DNA of 10,012 nucleotides from Chloroflexota bacterium (GCA_016189845.1 JACPRT010000110.1:1-10012); one strand, 5' to 3'; positions 1 through 7,310 are shown, counted from the stretch's first letter. The notes: generated from the sequence alone by a model not told the origin. Translations and numbers: made by a program.

Positions 1-642
1 CCGAAGGGCGAGCGGCTCCTCGCCCTTGTAGATCCAGACCTTGACGCCAATCTTGCCGAATGTCGTGTTCGCTTCGCCGATCGCGAAGTCGATGTTCGCA
101 CGGAGGGTGTGCAGCGGCACCCGGCCTTCCATGATCTTCTCGGACCGTGCGATTTCGGCACCGCCGAGGCGGCCCCCGCAGATGATCTTCACCCCGAGAG
201 CCCCCGAAGCGATCGTGCGTGTCGCCGACTGGCGCATTGCGCGTCGGAACGCGACCCGGCGCTCCAGTTGCTCCGCCACGTTACGGGCAACGAGGTACGA
301 GTCGAGCTCGGGCTGCCGGATCTCCTGTATGTTGAGCCGCGCTCGCTTGCCGGTCAGTTTCTCAAGATCGGCCCGGAGCTCATCCACGCGCTGGCCGCCA
401 CGGCCGATCACAATGCCCGGGCGGGCGGTGTGAATCGTCACGACAAGGTCCTGCGGACCCCGTTCGATTTCGACCCGCGAGACGCCGCCGGAATCGCCAT
501 AACGCGTCTTGACCGCGTTCCGGATCTTCAGGTCCTCGAGCACGAGGGCCTTGTACTGCTTCCCGCGCGCCGCGAACCAGCGCGCCTGCCAGGGCTGGAT
601 GATGCCCAGGCGGAAGCCTATTGGATGGGTCTTGTGGCCCAA
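1..642 (-). CDS. rpsC: 30S ribosomal protein S3 (C-terminus cut by window edge)
   Basis: S3 sits at the mRNA entry channel of the 30S head and contributes to mRNA binding and helicase activity. The minus-strand frame opens with MGHKTHPIGFRLG, the usual S3 N-terminus. The KH-domain GxxG loop is visible as IGRGG at about residues 79-83, and the C-terminal domain reaches VKVWIYKGEEPLAL, where the window ends. 214 codons are visible; E. coli S3 has 233 residues, so only a short tail is missing. The start is TTG: no ATG fits the conserved N-terminus, and AGGAG lies 7 bases upstream, inside the end of rplV. The gap to rplV is 4 bases, so translation is probably coupled. Identity is certain; the TTG start is very likely. 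Confidence 0.97.
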   Translation of the reverse strand, partial: MGHKTHPIGFRLGIIQPWQARWFAARGKQYKALVLEDLKIRNAVKTRYGDSGGVSRVEIERGPQDLVVTIHTARPGIVIGRGGQRVDELRADLEKLTGKRARLNIQEIRQPELDSYLVARNVAEQLERRVAFRRAMRQSATRTIASGALGVKIICGGRLGGAEIARSEKIMEGRVPLHTLRANIDFAIGEANTTFGKIGVKVWIYKGEEPLALR

Positions 643-646
643 ATCC

Positions 647-985
647 TTACTCCTGTCCCTCGTCCACTTCGACCGTCAGGTGGCTGCTGGGGCGGTCGAA
701 GGCGCCAGCACGACCCCGAGCCTTGGCCCGGAACCGGCGCGTCCTCGGCCCGCCGTCGACGGTGATCTTCACGATCTTCAACTTGGCACGGTCCTTGAGG
801 TCGTTGTTCTCCGCGTTGGCTACTGCCGACCGGATCGTCTTCGCCACGAGTCCGGCAGCCGGCGTGGTGACGAACTTGAGCATAATCATCGCCTCGTCGG
901 CGTTCTTGCCGCGGACGAGGTCGGCCACCCGCCGCATCTTGATTGCGGAGATGCCGGATCTCTTCACGTACGCACGCGTTGCCAT
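647..985 (-). CDS. rplV: 50S ribosomal protein L22
   Basis: L22 binds 23S rRNA, and its long beta-hairpin lines the peptide exit tunnel. The 112-residue product matches the family length (110 in E. coli). It begins MATRAYVKRSGIS and carries the conserved NAENN segment (about 57-61). The basic hairpin GPRTRRFRAKARGRA (79-93) is followed by the SHLTVEV strand. AGGAGG overlaps the rpsS stop codon but lies 13 bases from the ATG, which is longer than usual; the initiating ATG is still clear from the protein. Gap to rpsS is 17 bases and to rpsC 4 bases. Stop codon is TAA, one of only two in the window. Confidence 0.97.
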   Translation of the reverse strand: MATRAYVKRSGISAIKMRRVADLVRGKNADEAMIMLKFVTTPAAGLVAKTIRSAVANAENNDLKDRAKLKIVKITVDGGPRTRRFRAKARGRAGAFDRPSSHLTVEVDEGQE

Positions 986-1002
986 CGCTAGTCAGGCGCC
1001 TC

Positions 1003-1296
1003 CTATGCCGGCGTCGTCGTTGTCGTTGTCTTGTCGGACTTCGTCGAATGGCCACGGAACGTGCGGGTCGGCGCAAATTCGCCGAGTCGATGGCCAACCA
1101 TGTTTTCGGTTATCAATACCGGCACGTGCCGGCGGCCGTCGTGGACCGCGATCGTCAGGCCGACCATGTCCGGCATGATCGTAGAAGCGCGCGCCCACGT
1201 CTTGATCACGACACGCGCGGTGCTCCGCCGGGCGGATTCCACGCGTTTGGCCAGATTCGCTTCTACGAACGGTCCTTTCCTGGTCGATCTAGACAT
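1003..1296 (-). CDS. rpsS: 30S ribosomal protein S19 with Thr-repeat tail
   Basis: S19 forms the top of the 30S head with S13 and contacts the A-site finger bridge. The 97-residue product starts MSRSTRKGPFVE and holds the diagnostic GHRLGEFAPTRTF (68-80), so identity is secure. E. coli S19 has 92 residues. The tail here ends in six consecutive threonines (90-95) and then PA, encoded by six ACR codons in a row. The run lies beyond the conserved core and looks like a small trinucleotide expansion. A purine-rich GGAAGAGAG precedes the ATG as ribosome binding site. The 32-base gap to rplB contains a 5-bp GC stem (1312-1325) of doubtful significance. Confidence 0.97.
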   Translation of the reverse strand: MSRSTRKGPFVEANLAKRVESARRSTARVVIKTWARASTIMPDMVGLTIAVHDGRRHVPVLITENMVGHRLGEFAPTRTFRGHSTKSDKTTTTTTPA

Positions 1297-1328
1297 GTTC
1301 TCTCTTCCGGGCGGGGCGGGCCCCGACC

Positions 1329-2162
1329 CTACTTGTCATACCGCCGGCGCACGATGTACTTGTCGGTCGACTTGTTGTTGCGGGTTCTGTGGCCGAGCGC
1401 GGGCTTCCCCCAGGGCGTCTTCGGGCCAGGCATTCCGATGCCGCTCCGGCCCTCGCCGCCGCCGTGCGGGTGGTCCCTCGGCGACATCGCGGAGCCACGG
1501 ACTTCCGGCCGCAGGCCCATGTGGCGGGCGCGACCGGCCTTTCCGAGCTTACGGTTCTTGTGGTCGATGTTCCCGACCTGCCCGATCACGCAGCTGCACT
1601 CGCTCCGCACTCGCCTGACCTCACCCGATGGCAGCCGGATCTGCGAGTAGCCGGACTCTTCGTGCGCCATCAGCTGCGCGACTGTCCCCGCGCTCCTGCA
1701 CATCTTTGCGCCGGCGCCCGGCCTCAGCTCGATGTTGTGGATGAACGTGCCGGTCGGCACCCGGCTTAGCGTCACGGCATTGCCGACTTCGATCGGGGCG
1801 CCGTCGCCGGCAGTCAGCCGCTGGCCGACTCCGACCCCTTCCGGCGCAACGATGTACGCCCTCTCGCCGTCCTCGAACTGGACGAGCGCCAGACGCGCCG
1901 TGCGGTTGGGGTCGTACTCGATCGCGACCACCGTCGCGACCTGGCCGGGCCGGTTGCGTTGGAAATCGATGACCCGGTACCGGCGGCGGTGGCCACCGCC
2001 CCGGTGGCGCGTCGTAATCCGGCCAGTGTTATTCCGGCCTCCCCGCTTGCGGGAGGACCGCAATAGTGACTTTTCCGGCTTGGTCTTCGTGATTTCAGAG
2101 AAATCGGGCAGGACCGCCGCGCGCTTACCCTCGGATGTCGGTTTGAAATTCCGGAGTGGCAT
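1329..2162 (-). CDS. rplB: 50S ribosomal protein L2
   Basis: L2 is needed for subunit association and supports the peptidyl-transferase centre of 23S rRNA. At 277 residues it has normal length (273 in E. coli). The N-terminal domain has GGRNNTGRITTRHRGGGHRRRYR (split: GGRNNTGRIT at 41-50, then RHRGGGHRRRYR). The C-terminal domain has the invariant DHPHGGGEGR (230-239), which includes the His equivalent to E. coli His229. The protein ends STDKYIVRRR plus YDK. A small variation is CRSAGT at 155-160, where many L2 proteins have ARSAGT. Start follows the rplW stop by 4 bases, with AGAGGG in the rplW end as ribosome binding site. Confidence 0.98.
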   Translation of the reverse strand: MPLRNFKPTSEGKRAAVLPDFSEITKTKPEKSLLRSSRKRGGRNNTGRITTRHRGGGHRRRYRVIDFQRNRPGQVATVVAIEYDPNRTARLALVQFEDGERAYIVAPEGVGVGQRLTAGDGAPIEVGNAVTLSRVPTGTFIHNIELRPGAGAKMCRSAGTVAQLMAHEESGYSQIRLPSGEVRRVRSECSCVIGQVGNIDHKNRKLGKAGRARHMGLRPEVRGSAMSPRDHPHGGGEGRSGIGMPGPKTPWGKPALGHRTRNNKSTDKYIVRRRYDK

Positions 2163-2166
2163 TCCG

Positions 2167-2451
2167 CTACGCCCTCTCGAACAGCTGAATCTGGTCGCCG
2201 TCCTTCAGGGTCACGACCGCCTTCTTCCAGTCAGGGGTCCTGGTCTTTCGTACCCCGTAACGCTTGACCTTGCCGCGTGACGCCAGCGTGTTCACCTGGA
2301 CTACACCGACGTTGAAAGCTTTCTCGACGGCCGTCTTGATCTGGGACTTTGTGGCGTTTGGCGCGACGTGGAATACGTACTTGCCACGCTCCTGCAGGAG
2401 GGTGCTCTTCTCGGTGACTATCGGCCGCAGCAGTACCGCCCAGTTGGTCAT
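2167..2451 (-). CDS. rplW: 50S ribosomal protein L23
   Basis: L23 sits at the exit-tunnel rim and is the docking site for trigger factor and the signal recognition particle. The 94-residue product has RPIVTEKST (9-17), whose Glu14 matches the E. coli chaperone-docking Glu18. It also has the conserved NTLASRGKVKRYG and DWKKAVVTLKDGD segments. The start overlaps the rplD stop as ATGA, so the ribosome probably re-initiates; AGAGG upstream may help. Length is typical (about 95-100 residues). Confidence 0.97.
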   Translation of the reverse strand: MTNWAVLLRPIVTEKSTLLQERGKYVFHVAPNATKSQIKTAVEKAFNVGVVQVNTLASRGKVKRYGVRKTRTPDWKKAVVTLKDGDQIQLFERA

Positions 2452-3116
2452 TGGGACGCCTCTGCACGGGACTTGCGGGTCGGCCGGGTAACGGGACGCG
2501 ACCAGATCTCGTCGACCTTCTTGACCGCGTCCTGCGTTATCACCAGATTGATCGCACGATGGGTGTCCCGCGCGTTCAGCTGGTTCGCAGGCGTGATGCT
2601 GGCCTCGGTCAGGTTCCGCATCGACGTGACGACGGTCGGTTCGAAGCCCTGGGTAACGAAAAGCGTGTGGCCCTTGAGCTTCAGGGCGTCGACGATGCCC
2701 TGCACGTCTTTCGTGCTCGGCTTATCGAGCGTCAGGCTGGCCAGCACGAAGACCCGCTTCCGGCGCACCTTGTCGGACAGGGCAACCCTCAGGGCGGTGC
2801 GGCGTATTCGCTTCGGCAGGTCCTGGCGGTAGCTGCGCGGGTGGGGTCCGTGCGCGACGCCGCCGCCACGCATCAGAGGCGCGGTGACGTCGCCGATCCT
2901 CGCCCGTCCTGTGTGCTTCTGGGCCCGCAGCTTCCTGCCGGAACCGATGACCTGTCCTCGCGTCTTGGTGTCGTGGGTGCCCTGGCGCTGGTTGGCCTGC
3001 TGGCCCAGCACGACCTGGTGCAGCACCGCCATATGCATGGGGTGCGCCCAGACCAGGTCGCTCGCCACAAGGGCGCCCACAACCTGGCCCTGATTGTTGT
3101 AGACCTTGAGTTCCAT
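2448..3116 (-). CDS. rplD: 50S ribosomal protein L4
   Basis: L4 is an early 50S assembly protein whose extended loop reaches into the exit tunnel. The 222-residue product has the tunnel-loop signature RAQKHTGRARIGD (64-76), where many bacteria have KGTGRAR, followed by MRGGGVAHGP. The C-terminal Rossmann-like half contains LSDKV and the conserved VTQDAVKKVDEIW. In enterobacteria L4 also represses its own operon through the S10 leader; nothing here shows that. The ATG follows the rplC stop by 8 bases with no good Shine-Dalgarno sequence, which suggests translational coupling. It is the only gene here with a TGA stop, and that stop overlaps the rplW start. Confidence 0.97.
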   Translation of the reverse strand: MELKVYNNQGQVVGALVASDLVWAHPMHMAVLHQVVLGQQANQRQGTHDTKTRGQVIGSGRKLRAQKHTGRARIGDVTAPLMRGGGVAHGPHPRSYRQDLPKRIRRTALRVALSDKVRRKRVFVLASLTLDKPSTKDVQGIVDALKLKGHTLFVTQGFEPTVVTSMRNLTEASITPANQLNARDTHRAINLVITQDAVKKVDEIWSRPVTRPTRKSRAEASQ

Positions 3117-3124
3117 TGTGGGGG

Positions 3125-3883
3125 CTAACCCTTCTTCGCGGCGGCAGCGCCGGCGCCTCTCACGGCCTTCGGGGCCCTCTGGATGGTTTCTGGCTTCCTG
3201 GCCGCATCGGCCTGGCGCGCCCGTTCGACCTCGCGCCGCTTGAGGACTTCCTCGGACTCCCGACCCTCGTAGTGGACCGACACAACGCCGTTCTGCGGTC
3301 CGGGGACCGCGCCACGCACCAGCAGCAGATTCTTCTCGGGATCGACCTTCACGACCTGTATCCCGCTCGTCGTGGCCTGCTCGGCGCCCATGTGGCCGGC
3401 CATCCGGGTCCCCTTCCAGACGTGGCCCGGGTGCGTGGTCGCCCCGATCGCGCCGGGCGCCCTGGCGCGGTCCGACTGACCATGAGTACGCGGACCGCCA
3501 TGGAAGTGGTGGCGGCGCATGCCGCCCTGGAATCCGCGACCCCGGGAGGTGCCGGTCACCGACACGAAGTCGCCGGCCTTGAATATGCTTACGTCGAACT
3601 TCTGTCCAACCTGGATCGACGCCAGGTCGGTGGTCGCCGCGAACTCCTTCATGAAGCGGAACTTGCCGTTGGAGCGGGCCTGATGCCCGGCCTGGGGCTT
3701 GTTGAGCCGCTTGACCGGCTCGAAACCAACCTGCACCGCCTCATAGCCGTCCCGCGCCCTGGTGCGGACCTGCGTCGCGACGCACGGCCCGAGCAGCACC
3801 GCGGTGACGGGCACGATGCTGCCGTCCTCGCGGTAGTAGGTGGTCATTCCGATCTTTCGGCCCAGAAGGCCCTGGATGCTCAT
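3125..3883 (-). CDS. rplC: 50S ribosomal protein L3 with basic C-terminal tail
   Basis: L3 initiates 50S assembly and extends a loop to the peptidyl-transferase centre. The N-terminus MSIQGLLGRKIGMT is canonical. The central loop runs through SRGRGFQGGMRRHHF (113-127), then HPGHVWKGTRMAGHMG (151-166). The position equivalent to the glutamine that E. coli PrmB methylates is not Gln here, as in many other bacteria. The family core ends near residue 203, but the protein goes on to 252 with a Lys/Arg/Ala-rich tail, so it is over 40 residues longer than E. coli L3 (209). AGGCGG precedes the ATG, and the gap to rpsJ is 10 bases. Confidence 0.97.
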   Translation of the reverse strand: MSIQGLLGRKIGMTTYYREDGSIVPVTAVLLGPCVATQVRTRARDGYEAVQVGFEPVKRLNKPQAGHQARSNGKFRFMKEFAATTDLASIQVGQKFDVSIFKAGDFVSVTGTSRGRGFQGGMRRHHFHGGPRTHGQSDRARAPGAIGATTHPGHVWKGTRMAGHMGAEQATTSGIQVVKVDPEKNLLLVRGAVPGPQNGVVSVHYEGRESEEVLKRREVERARQADAARKPETIQRAPKAVRGAGAAAAKKG

Positions 3884-3893
3884 GGGTGGCCGC

Positions 3894-4202
3894 CTATAGC
3901 TTGATCGAGATATCGACGCCTGCCGGCACCTGCAGCCGGGTCAGCGAGTCGATCGTCTTGGTCGTCGGCTCGAGGATGTCGATGAGCCGCTTGTGAGTAC
4001 GGATCTCAAAATGCTCGCGTGAGTTCTTGTCGATGTGGGGCGAGCGAATCACGCAGAACCGCCTGATGCCGGTGGGCATCGGTATGGGTCCCGCCACGGC
4101 CGCGCCGGTGCGTTCCGCGGCCTCGACGATCTGCCGGGCAGAGAGGTCCAGGACCCTGTGGTCGAACGCCTTCAAAATGATTCGGATCTTCTGCCCCGGC
4201 AT
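3894..4202 (-). CDS. rpsJ: 30S ribosomal protein S10
   Basis: S10 belongs to the 30S head and, as NusE, also joins transcription antitermination complexes with NusB. The 102-residue product has the family length. Conserved stretches include IRIILKAFDHRVLD (6-19), RSPHIDK and FEIRTHKRLIDI. In many bacteria rpsJ starts its own operon after tuf. Here it starts 4 bases after the fusA stop, with no room for a promoter, so it must be transcribed through from fusA or from a promoter inside fusA that I cannot see. Confidence 0.98.
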   Translation of the reverse strand: MPGQKIRIILKAFDHRVLDLSARQIVEAAERTGAAVAGPIPMPTGIRRFCVIRSPHIDKNSREHFEIRTHKRLIDILEPTTKTIDSLTRLQVPAGVDISIKL

Positions 4203-4206
4203 CTGG

Positions 4207-6267
4207 CTACCCCTTCAACGCGGTGAGCGCCGACGCCGGCGCTGGTGCGTAATGGCTGAGTTCGAGTGTGAACACCGCGCGGCCGGTCGTACGGGACCGC
4301 AGTTCGGTAGCGTACCGGAACGTTTCCGCGAGCGGGATGAAGCCCCGGATGACCTGGATGTTGCCCTGGCCCTCCATGCTCTGGATCTGGGACCTCCTCG
4401 AGTTCAGGTCGCCGAGCACGTCGCCCAGGAACTGGTCGGGGGTGACGACTTCGATCTTCATGATCGGCTCGAGCAGGACGGGCCTTCCGCGCTCGGCCGC
4501 CGCCTTGAAGGCCATGCTGGCTGCGACCTTGAAGGCGATCTCCGAGGAGTCGACCTCGTGGAACGAACCAGCGGTGAGCGCCGCCTTGATGTCGACGGTC
4601 GGGTACCCGGCCAGGATGCCGGTCGCTGCGGCTTCCCTGAAGCCGGCCTCCGCGGCCCGCTGGTATTCGGCGGGCAGGACCGCGCCCGTGATCTCGCTCT
4701 CCCACTGGATACCCGAGCCGCGCTCCAGCGGCTCGAGCCGCAGCGTTACGTCGCCGTACTGGCCGTGGCCGCCGGTCTGGCGCAGGAAGCGCCCCTGCGC
4801 CTCGGCGGCCTTGCCGATGGTCTCTCGGTAGGCCACCTTCGGGCTGCCCGACGTGACCTCGACTTTGAACTCCCGGCGCAGCCGCTCGACGATGATATCG
4901 AGGTGTAGTTCGCCCATGCCTGCGATAACGACCTGGCCGCTTTCGGCGTCGGTCCTGACCCTGAACGTCGGGTCCTCGTCAGCGAGGCGCTGGAGTGCAG
5001 TGTCCATCTTCTCCTGGTCAACCCTGGTCCTGGGCTCGACCGCGATGGAAAGCACCGGGTCCGGGAACTGGATCGACTCCAGCAGCACCGGGTTCTGTTC
5101 GTCGCAGATGGTGTCGCCCGTGAATGCCCGCTTGAGTCCGATGGCAGCGACGATCTCGCCAGGGCCGGCGGACTTGATCTCTTCGCGGTTGTCGGCGTGC
5201 ATCTTCAAAAGCCGGCCGATACGCTCACGCTCGCGGCGCGTGGGGTTGTAAACAGACCTGCCGGCCTCGACGACGCCGGAGTAGATGCGCAGGTACACGA
5301 GGCGGCCTACGTGCTGATCGGAAACGACCTTGAACGCAATCGCGCTGACCGGCGCCGATGATTCCGGCGCGCGCGTGACCTTCTCGCCGTTCCGGGGGTC
5401 GGTGCCTTCGACCGCGCCGACGTCGAGCGGGGAGGGCAGGTATGCGATGACCGCGTCCAGCATCGGCTGGATCCCCATCCGGCGCAGTGCGCTTCCGCAC
5501 AGCACCGGGTTGATCTTCCCTGCGACGGTCGCTCGCCGGAGAGCGCCGACTATCTCGTCGTCGGCAATGGGTTCATCGCCGAGGTACTTGAGGATCAGAT
5601 TGTCGTCGGTCTCGGCGACCTTCTCGACCATCCGCTTGCGGTGGACCTCGACTTCCTCGAGGAGCTCCTCGGGGACCGGGATCTGCTGCGGCATCATCAG
5701 GGTGGAGTCGAACAGATAGGCCTTGCGTGTCAGGAGGTCGACGGCGCCCTTGAAGTCCGCTTCCATGCCGATCGGCATCTGGAGGGGGACCGGGTTGGCG
5801 CCCAGGCGGCGGACCAGGGAGTCCATCGCGTTGTAGAAATGGGCGCCCGGGCGGTCCATCTTGTTGACGAATACGATGCGGGGCACCTTGTACTTGGTCG
5901 CCTGACGCCAGACGGTCTCGGACTGTGGCTGGACGCCTGCGACCGCGTCGATTACCACGACCCCGCCGTCGAGGACGCGAAGGGAGCGCTCGACCTCGGC
6001 CGTGAAGTCGACGTGGCCTGGGGTGTCGATGATGTTGACCTGATGGTCCTTCCAGTACGTGACGGTGGCGGCCGAGCCGATCGTGATGCCGCGCTCACGC
6101 TCGAGGTCCATGAAATCCATTACCGTTGTTCCCTCGTCGATGTTGCCCACCTTGTGGGTCATCCCGGTGAAGAACAGCACGTTCTCGGTGACGGTCGTCT
6201 TGCCCGCGTCGATGTGGGCAATGAAACCGATATTCCGGATCTTATTCAGGTCCGTATTGGCGTTCAT
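4207..6267 (-). CDS. fusA: Translation elongation factor G
   Basis: EF-G is the GTPase that drives tRNA-mRNA translocation and, with RRF, ribosome recycling. All GTPase motifs are present: G1 AHIDAGKT (17-24), switch I with ERERGITI (56-63), G3 DTPGH (81-85, including the catalytic His), G4 NKMD (135-138) and G5 CGSA. Domain II, the domain III segment AGMGELHLDI and domain IV with GSFHEVDSSE follow; the His of the domain IV tip is kept. Length from this ATG is 686 residues, close to the usual 690-700. The open frame continues upstream into rpsG, so the start is a choice: this ATG places six residues before LNKIRNIGF, as is typical, but has no Shine-Dalgarno sequence. A GTG at 6306 (MSERTATP...) adds 13 residues and has a weak AGAAAG upstream. 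Confidence 0.97.
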   Translation of the reverse strand: MNANTDLNKIRNIGFIAHIDAGKTTVTENVLFFTGMTHKVGNIDEGTTVMDFMDLERERGITIGSAATVTYWKDHQVNIIDTPGHVDFTAEVERSLRVLDGGVVVIDAVAGVQPQSETVWRQATKYKVPRIVFVNKMDRPGAHFYNAMDSLVRRLGANPVPLQMPIGMEADFKGAVDLLTRKAYLFDSTLMMPQQIPVPEELLEEVEVHRKRMVEKVAETDDNLILKYLGDEPIADDEIVGALRRATVAGKINPVLCGSALRRMGIQPMLDAVIAYLPSPLDVGAVEGTDPRNGEKVTRAPESSAPVSAIAFKVVSDQHVGRLVYLRIYSGVVEAGRSVYNPTRRERERIGRLLKMHADNREEIKSAGPGEIVAAIGLKRAFTGDTICDEQNPVLLESIQFPDPVLSIAVEPRTRVDQEKMDTALQRLADEDPTFRVRTDAESGQVVIAGMGELHLDIIVERLRREFKVEVTSGSPKVAYRETIGKAAEAQGRFLRQTGGHGQYGDVTLRLEPLERGSGIQWESEITGAVLPAEYQRAAEAGFREAAATGILAGYPTVDIKAALTAGSFHEVDSSEIAFKVAASMAFKAAAERGRPVLLEPIMKIEVVTPDQFLGDVLGDLNSRRSQIQSMEGQGNIQVIRGFIPLAETFRYATELRSRTTGRAVFTLELSHYAPAPASALTALKG

Positions 6268-6331
6268 GGGATTATTCAAGGTTGGAGTAGCCGTCCGTTC
6301 GGACACGGTTTGAACTTTCTGAACGCCGGGA

Positions 6332-6802
6332 TTACCAGCGGTAGTGGACAAACGCCCGGTTGGCCTCCGCCATCCGGTGGAGGTCTTCTCGCCTCCGCAC
6401 CGAGGCGCCCTGGCCTCGCGACGCGTCAAGGAGCTCTTCGTAAACTCGCTGTGCGATCGGCCGGCCGGTCCGGGCCCGCGCAGAACCGATTAGCCAACGA
6501 AGCGCCATGGAAAGCCGGCGCTCCGGCCGCACTTCGGTCGGGACCTGATAAGTGGCGCCGCCGACGCGCCGTGACCGTACTTCGAGCGCGGGCGTGACGT
6601 TCCTCACCGCCTGTTCGAACACTTCGAGGCCCGGGCGGTTCGTCTCCCGCTCGAGGCGCTCGAGCGCCCCGTACACGGCCGTCTGCGCGACCGATTTCTC
6701 GCCACCGATCATCACCTTGTTGATGAATCGTGCGAGCAGGACGCTATTGAATCGTGGGTCCGGCGCAATGATCCTGGGCTCGGCCCTTCGACGGCGTGCC
6801 AT
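6332..6802 (-). CDS. rpsG: 30S ribosomal protein S7
   Basis: S7 nucleates assembly of the 30S head and borders the E site. The 156-residue product has the family length. Signatures are RFNSVLLARFINKVM (17-31), EVRSRRVGGATYQVP (74-88) and the ending KR-type REDLHRMAEANRAFVHYRW. GAGGG lies 5 bases upstream of the ATG. In E. coli S7 represses the str operon by binding the rpsL-rpsG intercistronic RNA; the gap here is of similar size (91 bases) and can fold, so the same control is possible but unproven. Confidence 0.98.
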   Translation of the reverse strand: MARRRRAEPRIIAPDPRFNSVLLARFINKVMIGGEKSVAQTAVYGALERLERETNRPGLEVFEQAVRNVTPALEVRSRRVGGATYQVPTEVRPERRLSMALRWLIGSARARTGRPIAQRVYEELLDASRGQGASVRRREDLHRMAEANRAFVHYRW

Positions 6803-6893
6803 TCGATCCCTCGTTTGTATTTGAGCCGGAGCCGCCGCGCGCCGAGCGCGCCGGGAGTCCGGCGTTTGGGGCCCGCAGGCCCTTGCCTGTTAC
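6803..6893 (-). promoter_or_regulatory. Structured rpsL-rpsG intercistronic region (possible S7 control element)
   Basis: This is the longest gap inside the operon. It contains three inverted repeats: GCCGGA (6825-6830) with TCCGGC (6858-6863); nested within them CGCGC (6836-6840) with GCGCG (6846-6850); and separately GGGCC (6869-6873) with GGCCC (6878-6882). The rpsG ribosome binding site (GAGGG) lies just downstream in the transcript. In E. coli an intercistronic gap of about this size is the S7 translational operator. I see structure, not an S7-specific motif, and short GC stems arise easily by chance in GC-rich DNA. Confidence 0.4.
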
Positions 6894-7310
6894 CTAGGCT
6901 TGTGGCCTGGTGGCGCCGTACTTGCTGCGCCCCTGTTTGCGGCCTTCTACCCCGGCCGTGTCAAGGGCGCCACGCACCACGTGATACCGGACACCTGGCA
7001 GATCTGGCACACGGCCGCCGCGCACGAGCACGACGGAGTGTTCCTGAAGGTTGTGCCCTTCGCCACCGATGTATGCCGTGACCTCGATGCCGTTGGTCAG
7101 ACGAACGCGGGCAACCTTTCGAAGCGCCGAGTTGGGCTTCTTCGGGGTGACCGTCTTCACCTGCAGGCACACACCCCGCTTCTGGGGGCTGCCCTCGCCG
7201 CGCCGGGCGCGGTTTTCGAGCGCGTTGAAGATGAACCGAAGCGCGGGTGTCCTCGCACGCTTGCCCTTCTTCGTCCGCGGGCGATGGACTAGCTGGTTGA
7301 CGGTCGGCAT
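6894..7310 (-). CDS. rpsL: 30S ribosomal protein S12 (14-residue insertion; Pro at the Lys88 position)
   Basis: S12 lies at the decoding centre and controls accuracy; it is the classical streptomycin-resistance protein. The 138-residue product begins MPTVNQLVHRPRTKK, contains TPKKPNSALRK (55-65) and ends RKQGRSKYG plus a short tail. Compared with E. coli it carries exactly 14 extra residues between PAL (22-24) and SPQKRGVC (41-48). Lys57, equivalent to E. coli Lys43, is kept. GGRVPDLPGVRYH (98-110) has Pro102 where E. coli has Lys88. Asp103, equivalent to the RimO methylthiolation site, is kept. GGAG lies 6 bases before the ATG. An in-frame ATG exists further upstream but falls at the promoter, so it is rejected. 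Confidence 0.98.
   Translation of the reverse strand: MPTVNQLVHRPRTKKGKRARTPALRFIFNALENRARRGEGSPQKRGVCLQVKTVTPKKPNSALRKVARVRLTNGIEVTAYIGGEGHNLQEHSVVLVRGGRVPDLPGVRYHVVRGALDTAGVEGRKQGRSKYGATRPQA

Noticed and set aside
1312..1325. GC hairpin between rplB and rpsS (CGGGG/CCCCG with a 4-base loop).
   Set aside because: Short, pure G/C and without a T-run; expected by chance in such composition.
3116..3904. 262-codon plus-strand frame opposite rplC.
   Set aside because: Almost exactly mirrors rplC; no independent coding evidence.
6268..6429. Upstream extension of fusA to an ATG at 6429.
   Set aside because: It would overlap the end of rpsG by about 100 bases and adds a non-conserved, low-quality N-terminus.
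5641..6597. 318-codon plus-strand frame opposite fusA and rpsG.
   Set aside because: Antisense shadow of two certain genes, typical of GC-rich DNA; no recognisable domain or ribosome binding site.
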